A stretch of 64,000 nt of DNA. Source: Drosophila persimilis. Taxonomy: Eukaryota; Arthropoda; Insecta; Diptera; Drosophilidae. The stretch is taken from contig NW_020825680.1 of NCBI RefSeq assembly GCF_003286085.1, positions 1 through 64,000 of the forward strand, in the 5' to 3' direction. Under the pieces are notes generated by a model. The model made no database searches and was not told where the DNA came from. It was given only the letters and a program-made list of their open reading frames with translations. Positions 22,270 to 32,981 of the stretch are shown here, piece after piece; position 1 is the stretch's first letter; each line of letters begins with the position of its first letter. A program made the position numbers and the translations under genes.

Positions 22270-23402
22270 CAAGACAATGGCTAGAAGCATCATCCACAGC
22301 TGTGTTAGATGCACCAAGGCTGGACCAAAGCTGATACACCAGATCATGGGCAATCTCCCAGCACAACGAGTCACACAAGCACGCCCGTTTCTTAATGTAG
22401 GCGTCGACTACTGTGGACCAATCTCGATCCACCATAAGATCCGAGGCAAAAGACCCGATAAGGCGTACATCGCCGTGTTTTGCTACTTTTCCACAAAGGC
22501 AGTACACCTGGAGCTGGTAAGCGACCTGACCACATATGCATTCTTGGCCGCCCTTCGTCGATTCTTAAGCAGACGTGGGAAGTGCCAAACTATTCATTGC
22601 GACAATGCAACGAACTTTGTGGGTTCAAAACAACCAGCTTAAAGAATTAGAAGACTATATATTCAGCTCAAAGGCAAGTGCTCTGATCACAAATCATTGC
22701 TGAATCAGGGCTCCATCGTTTGGCGGCCTCTGGGAAGCGGCGGTAAAATCAGCAAAAAAGCTGTTGATAACAACCACCAACACAGCCTCATTGACATTTG
22801 AAGAACTAAACACAGTGATAATCGGAATTGAAGCAATTCTCAAATCTCGACCCATCACTCCAATGTCAAATGATCCCACTGATACAACAGCGCTCACCCC
22901 AGGACACTACTTGATTGGTGAACCATTGACAACGCCTCCTGACGTCAATACTGATCATCAAGGAAGAACATTGGTCAAGCGCTGGGAATTGATATCGCGC
23001 CTAAAGCTTTCACTCTGGAAACAATGGTCTACAGAATACCTCCAAGAATCGCAAGCTCGGCATAAATGGAAGACCGCTTCACCAAACGTACCTGAAGGAT
23101 TATTAGTTTTGGTTAAGAAAGACAACCTTCCTGTAATGAAGTGGCCAATGGGACGCATCATTAAGACATATCCTGGACAGGACAACCACGTACGAGTGGT
23201 TGACGTTAAGACAGCATCTGGCGTATACAAGCGCCCGATCACTCGTCTAGCGCCGCTCTTTCCAGAAGATGTGGCAATCAAACGTTCCCACAACGTGATC
23301 AGTGACACCACGCAGATTGATGAGCCACCCACACAGCGAACAACAAAATTGTCACCTACATTAACATCAACATTAGTGGTGCTGTTGCTCATGCAACATT
23401 AG
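22190..23402 (+). pseudogene. roo-like pol: integrase
   Basis: The deletion junction leaves the zinc-binding end: ALRAIARQQYWIINDKTM, SCVRCTKAGPKL. The core follows with NVGVDYCGPISI (first D), HCDNATNFVGS (second D) and FGGLWEAAVKSAKK (E). A frameshift and a TGA interrupt it near 22625-22700. The C-terminal part is open from about 22720 to 23402 (TALTPGHYLIGEPL, RHKWKTASPNVPEG, HVRVVDVKTASGVYKRPI). Function would be joining of cDNA ends to target DNA. Confidence 0.85.
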
Positions 23403-23412
23403 CATTAGCTAA

Positions 23413-25039
23413 TTGTCACAGTCAACAAATGTGACACAATTCGCAAACAAGCCTGGAATATTCTATGAGAAACTTGGAACATCAAGAATAGCAACGTCTG
23501 AGTGGACCACGATCGTATACTATGACTTGGACCCATATTGGAAGGATATGCAACTAATGTCTGCTGGAATTTCAGAGTTACGATACATGTGCCCTGAATT
23601 AAAAAATGTTCCGGCATGTAACTCCATAGTTCAACACTTTCAACATGTGCATTACGAGCTACAAGCAGGAAGCGTTTTAATGAAAAACTCTCGAAAACGC
23701 AGATCGCCGCTGGACATCATAGGAAATGTAGCAAGCAGTCTTTTTGGTGTTCTCTACGCAAAATACGCAGAAGAGATGACTCAAGTAATTGAGAAAGTGA
23801 AAACCAATGAGGACTTTCTACTACATCTGCTCCAAAACCAAACATCAATTGTCGACGCGACAATAAACGTAGTCAGAAAAGACAAAGTAACAACTGATAA
23901 TCGCCTAAAAGTTTTGGAACAGCATATGGCTACTATCAACCGAGAAAGAGGGTCATATCACAGCGATCATCTGACTCAAGCGTACTTAGGACTAATAGCA
24001 CAATTAACCCTGCTCACAACAACTCTCCAACGAATGCAGTCCGACATATCTGATGTCCTAATCGGTATTCATCATCGGAGAATAAGCTCCACGCTGGTGT
24101 CTCCCGAGCAACTAATAGACCAACTAGACCAGATACGGGATCATTTGCCACAAGATCAAATGCTGCCGGTCACAACGAAGGAGGTGATTCAACTATACAG
24201 AATCATGCGAGCCCAAGGAACCCCGACTGCAAAACACGTCATCTTCAAGCTGACGCTACCGCTGGTCTCAACAGCTCAGCTCGAAGTTTTCAGCATCATC
24301 CCAATTCCGTTTTGGGATTCAACAAGCTGGAGTCTATTTGACCTCAGAACCACCATAGTAACGGTGAAAATCCACCGAGACCAGTTCATCTGCTTTGACC
24401 ATCAGACGATCTTCAATGTGGACAATTGCTGTGAGTTTCAACTGTTTAACAATAAAACAGAAACACTCTGTCAGGTAACACACACAAAGGCTGACACACG
24501 TGGCTAAAAACTCAGCATCCAAATAAATGGATCTTCGCAACGCATTCTACAACTAAACTTCAAGCAGTATGCAACGGAGTTCCGTCAACCATAACACTGA
24601 AAGGAACTGGTCTACTCTCCATGTCCCCTGGTTGCACTGCTCGCATTACTGAAGTAAGCATCAGCACCTTCAGTACCACAATTAGCGAAGTAAAATCGAC
24701 TTACACTCGGTTTGGCGACGTGAGCCCACCGGAGACATCACCCTCGCCACCAATGTGGCAACTGAAGAACCAGACATCAGACATCAAGAACTTGATGATC
24801 TACGCCAGCAACTAACAACCATCAATCATCACGAGCTGCCACACCATCTCACCACCGTGCAGCACCATCAACTCGCTGCTTACGCAACCCTAGCAATATT
24901 AATTCTATTGATCATTGCCTTCATTTTCCGGGAGAAGTATCTACTATGGAAACCAAGGCCATCAAATCACGATCCAGCCATGTCATCACCCCCTATACCC
25001 CTTGCACGCCGGTTTGCCGTCGACTTGAGCGATGGTTGA
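23413..25039 (+). pseudogene. env-like glycoprotein gene of the roo-like element, broken
   Basis: An open frame of about 360 codons (23413-24507, without an obvious ATG at its start) carries a basic furin-type cleavage site (RKRR, about 23695) followed at once by a hydrophobic glycine-rich segment that resembles a fusion peptide. Further on are helical regions and cysteine pairs. After a stop at 24505-24507 and a frame change, a second piece (about 24755-25039) holds a single strong hydrophobic stretch near its end followed by a short basic tail, the layout of a membrane-anchored envelope C-terminus. Similar env genes occur in roo and in errantiviruses. The product as encoded cannot be made because of the internal stop and frameshift. 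Confidence 0.8.
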
Positions 25040-25396
25040 ACACCAGTTCAACGGCCGGGAAAATGTTCAGCCACAGACATGTATTTAATGAATATTACTA
25101 ATATACAGTGCAATCTCATACACAAATACTCATAAATAAAATTGTTCATGTCATTTCATGTAACTGAATATGACGACACGAAAAATACATTAGCAACTAA
25201 GAATAGACAATAGCACTTGTAAACTCGAACCCACCAAAAGGGATCAAGCAATAAACTATCTACTTTATTGCTGCCAAGTACCTAAGTAAATACACTGAAA
25301 TATAACCCCCGCACAGAGTAAGTGTACCCAATCTAAAAATACACTCACAAGGAGCCTGTGCGTTCCTTCCCATAGAATAAGAGTACCACTGCTAGC

Positions 25397-25404
25397 TATA
25401 TAAG
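25397..25404 (+). promoter_or_regulatory. TATA box in the roo-like LTR
   Basis: TATATAAG, the likely core promoter of the element RNA. An AATAAA lies only about 16 bp downstream, so the R region arrangement is compact or the AATAAA is not the signal in use. Confidence 0.5.
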
Positions 25405-25419
25405 GAGATGCATTTGTTC

Positions 25420-25425
25420 AATAAA
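25420..25425 (+). terminator. AATAAA in the roo-like LTR
   Basis: Canonical polyadenylation hexamer downstream of the TATA box in the LTR; its use is not established. Confidence 0.35.
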
Positions 25426-25650
25426 ACTCAGTATCAGAAAAAGTACCATAGCTGCCTGTCACTCATCTTCCATCGCAATCATCAGGGGCTGTCGCCGTGT
25501 CTTCAGATCCTCCCTTGCGCACCGTAGGATACCCACTCCGCAATCCAACTGGTTCAAGTTCTAGTTGCGACGACCAAACTGTAGACGGTTTATGTACCGA
25601 ATGCAACCCAGCTTCCTACACACATACACGGTAACATAAATAAATAAAAA

Positions 25651-27388
25651 TACTTCATTCCACATCATTGTGTACTCAAACCTGAGAGCACCACCACAAA
25701 GCTTCGGGTAGTATTCGATGCCTCATGCAAATCAACAAGCGGGAAATCTTTGAACGACATTCTGCAGGCTGGACCCACCGTTCAGAGCGAACTTATGTCC
25801 ATTCATAAGTACGTATTCACAGCGGACATAGAAAAGATGTACCGGCAAGTGTGAATGAATCCGGACGATCAATTCCATCAGATGATAGTCTGGAGAAGCA
25901 ATCCATCCGAAGAGATCAGGTACTATCGCCTGAAAACAGTAACATATGGGACAACAGCTGCTCCGTTCCTAGCAACGAAATGTCTGGATCATTTGGCAAT
26001 ACAATACAAAGACAGACTACCAGTAGGATCAACAACATTAAAAACAGATTTCTATGTTGACGACTGTCTAACTGGAGCAAACACGATTCCAGAGGCAATT
26101 CCTGCTTGACAAGAAATAAATAAGATATTTCTACCGTCCGGATTCAAATTGCGCAAGTGGTGCTCCAACAATGAGCAACTTCTCCAAGGAATCCCCAAAG
26201 AGGATATTGTAACCGATGTAAAATTAGGAGAGACACTAAAGCACTACAGCGTGAAAACTCTGGGTCTCATCTGGATGCCGAAGAAGGATACATTGTGTGG
26301 ACGAACACAGAAAAGCCAGGCTACACGCATCACCAAACGGGTGGTATGTTCCGAACTGGCCCAAATCTTTGACCCAAATCTTTGACTCGTTGCACCGGTA
26401 AAGGCAAAAATCTTCATGCAACAACTTTGGGAGCTCAAACTGGATTGGGATGACGAATTACCATTACAACACCAAACCGAATGGAAAGAATACCGGGACG
26501 ACTTACAAACATTGAACAAAATGCAAATTCCCCGGCATATCTAAGATGGTAAAATTCCAGTTACCCAAGAACTCCATACGTTTGTAGATGCATCAGAACG
26601 AGCATATGGCGCAGCAGTATATGTACGCGCTACATACAAAAACAACCAAGTGTCAGTAAGACTGCTCTGTTCGAAATCACATGTAGCGCCGACAGCCAAA
26701 CAATCACTACCACTGTTAGAACTTTGTGCTGCAGTCCTCGGTGCCGAGCTCACAAACCGAGTCCGACAGGATCTGCACATGGACATTACAACGGTTTCAG
26801 GATGGTTTTGGAGTGATTCCACCGTTGTTTTATCCTGGATAAACGCATCGTCATCAACATACCATACCTTTGTGGCAAATCGAATAGCCAAAATCCAGGC
26901 ATTAACAAATCAGTCACAATGGCGTCACGACGTGTCATCGGCCAACAACGCAGCCGATGTCCTGTCGAGAGGAATCGCATTGTGGTGCTCAAGCATTAAG
27001 GGCAATCGCAAGACAACAATATTGGATTATCAATGACAAGACAATGGCTAGAAGCATCATCCACAGCTGTGTTAGATGCACCAAGGCTAGACCAAAGCTG
27101 ATACACCAGATCATGGGCAATCTCCCAGCACAACGAGTCACACAAGCACGCCCGTTTCTTAATGTAGGCGTCGACTACTGTGGACCAATCTCGATCCACC
27201 ATAAGATCCGAGGCAAAAGACCCGATAAGGCGTACATCGCCGTGTTTTGCTACTTTTCCACAAAGGCAGTACACCTGGAGCTGGCAAGCGACCTGAGCAC
27301 AGCTGCATTCTTGGCCGCCCTGCGTCGATTCTTAAGCAGACGTGGGAAGTGCCAAACTATTCATTGCGACAATGCAACAAACTTTCTG
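25651..27388 (+). mobile_element. roo-like pol fragment, copy B
   Basis: It matches 20890 to about 22625 of copy A nearly base for base (offset 4761-4766). It covers RT from FIPHHCVLKPES through FYVDDCLTGA, RNase H, the shared RNase H-integrase deletion, and integrase up to HCDNATNF. Its own extra lesions are a TGA at 25853 (Trp codon in copy A), a TGA near 26107 (Arg codon) and a 3-bp insertion plus stop near 26385. It shares with copy A the TAA after RHI. The left end joins the LTR of copy A and the right end runs into the T/G-rich array at about 27388. Confidence 0.9.
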
Positions 27389-29880
27389 GATGAGTTTAAT
27401 TTTATTTTTTTTGCAGGTTTATATTTTGTTAATGGAGTGTCGGCAATCAAGTTAAGTAATTTATGTTTTTATATTTGTTGACTTTTAATGAATATAATTA
27501 TTTTATTTTCAAGTTGATTCACTGGATGTTGCGTTGGGCTGTCTTCTGGCTGCTTGCTTAGTTGCTGACATACATATGTAAATTTATTATGTATATACAG
27601 TTAATATCGTACACCAATATGTGTTTTATTTATTTAATTGGCAGGTTTTGTCTTCAGCTTTGTAATAATTTGTATGTAATTTTGTGTAATTTATGTTTTT
27701 ATATTTGTTGTCTTTTTTTTTAGGACTGTAATTGTTTTATTTTCAGGTTTGCGGCAGATTTGGTAAGTGTTTTGAATTGTATTTTGGCTGAATTAAATTT
27801 TTTTTTATTTGCAGGTTTATATTTTGTAGGTTTGGTGATAAATTGTCGGCATTCAAGTTAAGTAATTTTTGTTTTTATATTTGTTGGCTTTTAATGAATA
27901 TAATTATTTTATTTTCAAGTTGATTCACTGGATGTTGCGTTGGGATGTCTTCTGGCTGCTTATTTAGTTGCTGACATACATATGTAAATTTATTATGTAC
28001 ATACAGTTAATTTCGTACACCAATATGTGTTTTATTTATTTAATTGGCAGGTTTTGTCTTCAGCTTTGTAATAATTTGTATGTAATTTTGTGTAGTTTAT
28101 GTTGTTATATTTGTTGGCTCTTTTTTTATTTTTTTTTTAGGACTTTAGTTGTTTTATTTTCAGGTTTGCGGCAGATTTGGTAAGTGTTTTAAATTGTATT
28201 TTGGCTGAATTTAATTTTATTTTATTTGCAGGTTTGGTAATAGAGTGTCAGCAGTCAAGTTAGGTAATTTATGTTGGTATATTTGTTGACTTTTAATGAG
28301 TATAGTGTTTTATTTTCAGGTTTAAAGAAAATTGGTGTGGAAAAGAAAAAGTGATTTCAATTGTTTTTAAGCCAATTGAAATTTTATTTTATCTGAAGTT
28401 TTTTTTTTTGCTGGTTTGATGGTAAGGTGTCAGTAAGTAGTTTATTGTTATATTTGTTGGCTTTTGATGACTGATGTTTGTTTTATTTTCACTGGCTGTT
28501 GCGCTTGATGTCTACAACTTGTTTGCGTATTTACTGACATTGATTGTTATGTAAATAGTTATTTTGTACGCCAATACATGATAGATTTGGTGGGTAGTTT
28601 ATTGGCTTTTAATGATTTTTTGTGATGATTTTAACTTTATTTATTTACATTTCAGGTGGTAAGGTGTCAGTAATCAAGGACCAGCTTAAAATTTGGCGAC
28701 AAAGTTGGGTGATTCCATGTATGACGTGAGGGTCCGTCGCCACATTTTAATGCAGATTTATTCCAATGTAAGTGTTATTTCAAGCATGTATCTTGCAAAG
28801 GCTGTTGTTCCTGATGTCTACAAATTGTTTGAGTATTTATTTAAATTAATTTGTTATGTAAATAGTTATTTTATATTTTGTTTTGTTTTCAGGTTTTTCT
28901 ATTTTCAGATTCATGATAAATTTGGTAAGTAGTTTTTGTTGTTATATTTATTGGCTTTTAATGATTTTTTGTGATGATTTTAACTTTATTTATTTACATT
29001 TCAGGTGGTAAGGTGTCAGTAATCATGATAAATTTGGTAAGTAGTTTTTGTTGTTATATTTATTGGCTTTTAATGATTTTTTGTGGTGATTTTAACTTTG
29101 TTTATTTACATTTCAGGTGGTAAGGTGCCAGTAATCAAGGACCAGCTTAGAATTTGTCGACAAAGTTGGGTGATTCCATGTATGACGTGAGGGTCCTTCG
29201 CCACATTTTAATGCAGATTTATTCCAATGTAAGTGTTATTTCAAGCGTGTATCTTGCAAAGGCTGTTGCTCCTGATGTCTACAAATTGTTTGAGTATTTA
29301 TTTAAATTAATTTGTTATGTAAATAGTTATTTTATATTTTGTTTTGTTTTCAGGTTTTTCTATTTTCAGAATCATGATAAATTTGGTAAGTAGTTTTTGT
29401 TGTTATATTTATTGGCTTTTAATGATTTTTTGTGATGTCTTTAACTTTATTTATTTACATTTCAGGTGGTAAGGTGTCAGTAATCAAGGACCAGCTTAGA
29501 ATTTGTCGAGCAAAGTTGGGTGATTCCATGTATGACGTGAGGGGCCTTCGCCACATTTTGATGCAGCTTTATTCCAATGCCAATGTTATTTCAAGCGTGT
29601 CTCTTGGAAAGGCTGTTGCTCCTGATGTCTACAAATTGTTTGAGTATTTATTTAAATTAATTTGTTATGTAAATAGTTATTTTATATTTTGTTTTGTTTT
29701 CAGGTTTTTCTATTTTAAGATTCATGATAAATTTGGTAAGTAGTTTTTGTTGTTATATTTATTGGCTTTTAATGATTTTTTGTGATGATTTTAACTTTAT
29801 TTATTTACATTTCAGGTGGTAAGGTGTCAATAATCAAGGACCAGCTTAGGATTTGTCGAGCAAAGTTGGGTGATTCCATG
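27389..29880. repeat. T/G-rich array with splice-site-like periodicity (3' region of the jockey-clade LINE)
   Basis: The plus strand is strongly T/G-rich and C-poor. Two tandem classes are visible. Class a (about 406-bp period; TTGATTCACTGGATGTTGCG at 27514 and 27920) contains short blocks bounded by TTTTCAG/TTTGCAG and GTAAGT/GTTAAG, for example GTTTGCGGCAGATTTG at 27747-27762 and 28164-28179. Class b (period about 349 bp with a 112-bp short unit) has blocks starting GTGGTAAGGTG after ATTTCAG at 28656, 29005, 29117, 29466 and 29816. On the minus strand this is A/C-rich and lies downstream of LINE ORF2, so it is probably the LINE 3' UTR. I see no convincing protein gene in it. Confidence 0.8.
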
Positions 29881-31620
29881 CATCCTGTTTGACCCTTGTT
29901 TCGATGACCATGTATGTTCACATTTGTCATATGAGTTTCTGATTTAATCATTTTATTTTTTATTCCACAGGCATTCCAAGAGGCTAACCTTAACGTATTG
30001 GAATTGTTGTTGTTGCTGCTGTTGTTTGTGTGCATGAATAAAATTTGTATTGGCTGGATGTCAATGTTGTCTGTGATATTAAATGAGTCATTTTAGTTGT
30101 CTTCTTCCATTTGGCTGCTGTTATCTCTGTCTGCCCTGAGAGGCACGGACTTGCCGTTGGAGGGAAGGCTCGGCATTAGACTGCCTAGTTGACTGATGGC
30201 AGCCAGGATGTCTCTTATGCTAACTTCGATCTTGTTCAGCCTTTCTTCAAATCGCTTGCTTTCAGGTTCGGCCGGACCCACTGCCATTGTTTTAGAGGAC
30301 TGTGAGAGTGCAATCTGCTCCTCTCGCAGTCTATTCTGGAATTTCTCCAGATGGTTGGCGGCTGGGTTGGGATTCATGTCCACGGCTATAGGAGCTCTCC
30401 GTCCTTTCCCTACTTTATCCTTTTTTGGCTGGTTGTTTGTTTTCTCTTTTCTCTGTTCTTAATCTTGGTAAGCCTTCTCTTGATTTCGGTACTATGGTGG
30501 CTGGGCTTGGGTTGGACATTTCTGCCTGAGAAAGGGTTTGTGAAGCCCCTCACTGGTCCACTTCGGCCCTCGTCACAGCCACTCACATCCCTGCGATGGC
30601 TACCTGCTGGAAAGGGGGCCACTCGGAATGTTTGAGGAGCGATATCTCTAACTCGAACATGTTTATTGGCCTTCCTGTAACTACATGCTTCATATTGGCG
30701 CAGAATCTGACGACGAAGGCCCTTTTTTTTAATTCAGCAGAAATCCACTCATTCGTCGTCGAGTAGTGCAGGTGTCTCAGAATATAGCGTGCACCACGCT
30801 GACCGTTTGGCTGGTGCGTATGCATTAGCAACTTTTGGTCGTGGAGGAGTTGTGTTATTTTCCCTGGGTTGCTTTTCGTTTTGAAGCTGTCCACACCCGC
30901 TGTATAATTTAGTTGTTCTAGTAGGGGAACTATAGCTTTGACACCAGCTATGTGAATAGAAGGCACTCTCTTGCTCGATGGCACTACCTGCCATGGAAGG
31001 AGCTCAGGCTGTTCGATATGGTTACTTTCGGTGTCATTGAGATCTTTGCTATGCCTACTCATTGTGGGGAGTGGACAAGGCTGAGCATTTTCGTTTGGCA
31101 CAGGGACGACGTGTGACACCCCAGTGTCATTACCTTTCTTCTTGGGAGGTGACGTTGATAGCCTGTTTGCCTCAGTGGAGTTGTGCTTTTTTACCTTCTT
31201 GAACTCGGAGGCAAGCTTTTTGGCGGCGATGCTTTGGAATTTTGGGGTGTTAAGGTCAAGATCAAGGTCCATTCTCGGTGTGCCAATGGGGGATTTGTCC
31301 TCGTCAGTGCTGTCCATGTCCCTATTCAATCTTTTACCGGGGTTAATAACGGGGGCAGGGATGACTGCCGTGTTGAGGGTCCTAGTCATTGGCATATCCC
31401 TGAGCCAATTTTTGACCAAGTCATTGCTATTTTCTAGCTCCGTCAGGGGTGAAGATCTACTCATGGTCATTGTTGGGGGAGATGCCTGAATTAGTGGTTG
31501 AAATAAATTTTTTTGGCTTTAATTTTATTTGTGGTCGATTTATTTTTATTACTGGCTTGTGATATATAATTTTCTTTATTTGTTTCATTTTCAGCATCCC
31601 GTTTTTTTTTTTTATGTTTA
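29881..31620 (-). mobile_element. jockey-clade (TART-like) LINE, copy 1, with most of ORF2 deleted
   Basis: Minus-strand order: 5' end near 31620, ORF1, then only the first ~50 codons of ORF2, which jump at 29880 straight into the A/C-rich 3' array. The bulk of ORF2 has therefore been lost by a deletion between ORF2 and the 3' region. The next element upstream ends in the array at 31928-32499, so the two are head-to-tail. Confidence 0.8.
30093..31560 (-). pseudogene. LINE ORF1 (Gag-like), copy 1, zinc knuckles deleted
   Basis: Starts around the AENETNKENYI block (about 31590-31540) and is open from about 31470: LDLDLNTPKFQSIAAKKLAS, SPPKKKGNDTG, VPSIHIAGVKAIVPLLEQL, then the RRM-like or major-homology region (YILRHLHYSTTNEWIS, FVVRFCANMKHV). 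A deletion of about 400 bp at 30645 joins FELEI to the region after the knuckles, so all three CCHC motifs are missing. The C-terminal half then reads SQSSKTMAVGPAEPESKRF and ends in a TAA at 30093-30095. ORF1 packages element RNA. One frame change lies near 31510. Confidence 0.82.
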
Positions 31621-31927
31621 AATTGGCTTAAGGCAAACTGACAACATTACAAGTTTTGGCAACATAAGATTACATAAATATCGATAACAATGTGGTATTT
31701 ATTACAATTAATTGCTTTTTTTTTTTTGCTTTATTTTCATTTTATTTTAAGATTAAGCTCAGGTTAGCCCGCTCGGCCGAGTGGCTGCTGGTCCGGCCAC
31801 CGAAGATGCGTTGCCTGTGGATTGGCTCGATCAACCGAGTGGCTGCTGGTCCGGCCACCCGGGATTCGTATGGGTCTGGAGGATGTAAGTTTCGTGAAAG
31901 CGATGATGCATTTGCTTGCTATCTGTA
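31621..31927 (-). other. presumed 5' UTR/promoter region of the LINE, with a 25-bp direct repeat
   Basis: Unique sequence between the ORF1 end of one element and the 3' array of the next. A 25-bp sequence, CCGAGTGGCTGCTGGTCCGG followed by CCACC, occurs at 31777-31801 and again at 31835-31859, a 58-bp period in an otherwise AT-rich tract. No coding region is evident. In jockey-clade elements the 5' end holds an internal promoter. Confidence 0.5.
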
Positions 31928-32499
31928 AAATATATAAAAACTTTTTGTTTTTTGTTTTATTTTCAGGTTTTGACTTTTGATTTGCGGAAAATTTGGTAAG
32001 TAGTTTGAGTTGTGTATTTGTTGACTTTTAATAGTTTTTAAATTTTGTTTTATTTTCAGGTTTGCGGCAGATTTGGTAAGTGTTTTGAATTGTATTTTGG
32101 CTGAGTTTAATTTTATTTTTTTTGCAGGTTTATATTTTGTTAATGGAGTGTCGGCAATCAAGTTAAGTAATTTATGTTTTTATATTTGTTGACTTTTAAT
32201 GAATATAATTATTTTATTTTCAAGTTGATTCACTGGATGTTGCGTTGGGATGTCTTCTGGCTGCTTGCTTAGTTGCTGACATACATATGTGTTTTATTTA
32301 TTTAATTGGCAGGTTTTGTCTTCAGCTTTGTAATAATTTGTATGTAATTTTGTGTAGTTTATGTTGTTATATTTGTTGGCTCTTTTTTTTTTAGGACTTT
32401 AGTTGTTTTATTTTTAGGTTTGCGGCAGATTTGGTAAGTGTTTTAAATTGTATTTTGGCTGAATTTAATTTTATTTTATTTGCAGGTTTGGTAATAGAG
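31928..32499. repeat. T/G-rich array, second block (class a)
   Basis: Same units as 27389-28260: acceptor-like TTTTCAG before GTTTTGACTTTTGATTTGCG, then GTTTGCGGCAGATTTG bounded by TTTTCAG and GTAAGTG, then the 34-bp GTTTATATTTTGTTAATGG block and the TTGATTCACTGG unit (32225). It is cut at 32499 by the LOA LINE. The array resumes at 37930 after a gap of about 115 bp relative to the uninterrupted version at 63790-63910. Confidence 0.8.
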
Positions 32500-32981
32500 G
32501 CCGTCAGCCATCGGGTGCTACAGGGGGACAAACGGATGACGGGTCGGCTCGCACAACTGTGAACTCGGAACTGAGGCGCAGCCGCTCCGGTTAGTAATAC
32601 CCGGTGCGATCTGCGTCTCACACCCCCCCTAGGACACAGAGGGTTGCGAGTGAACCGTCACCCGCCGTAACTGTGCACACCGGTGGAAGTGCGACTATAC
32701 TCTCCCCGTGAGGGCGGCTGGAAACAGGTCCTAGCACGGTCATGTCTCTGCTAGGATGCTGGCGAATGGTAGTCGGGCGGAGAGAAGAAAACTCTCAGTG
32801 AAATTACCCCAATCCAAGGTGACACTGTTATATGCCGAGGGATGCATGGCCGGGGGGGTGCCCGGTCGCTAATATGCGGACTCTGGATACCTGCCGACCT
32901 CCAGTTTAAATCAGGCTTCCCGGGGCAAGCGGGCTATGCCTCGGGTGACCATCCCCTTCCCGCCTACTCGTGGGAATAACT
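32500..32981 (+). promoter_or_regulatory. 5' UTR of the LOA-clade LINE
   Basis: GC-rich, non-coding leader from the insertion junction to the first ATG of ORF1. LINEs of this type are transcribed from an internal promoter in the 5' UTR, but I cannot point to defined promoter motifs. Confidence 0.45.

Larger units (their letters stand above)
20429..25650 (+). mobile_element. roo-like BEL/Pao element with env (copy A)
   Basis: It starts with 20 bp identical to the start of its own 3' LTR (20429-20448, TGTTCAGCCACAGACATGTA) and then jumps directly into pol, so the rest of the 5' LTR, the leader, gag and the protease are missing. Pol, env and a 3' LTR (25064-about 25650) follow. It differs from the other BEL family in the window in sequence and in having an env. 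Internal defects include a stop at 21775, a deletion between RNase H and integrase near 22215, and frameshifts in integrase and env. Confidence 0.88.
25064..25650 (+). repeat. 3' LTR of the roo-like element
   Basis: It begins TGTTCAGCCAC directly after a purine-rich tract (GGCCGGGAAAA, 25053-25063) and runs about 587 bp to an A-rich end at the junction with a second pol fragment. Its first 20 bp recur at 20429. It carries a TATA box and an AATAAA signal. The precise 3' end is not certain because the next copy joins at TACTTCATTCC. Confidence 0.75.

Noticed and set aside
28693..29743. Protein genes of 79-103 codons in the T/G-rich array
   Set aside because: A one-base deletion in several copies, many replacement changes and a hydrophobic tail made of T-rich codons speak against real coding; treated as an exon-like repeat instead.
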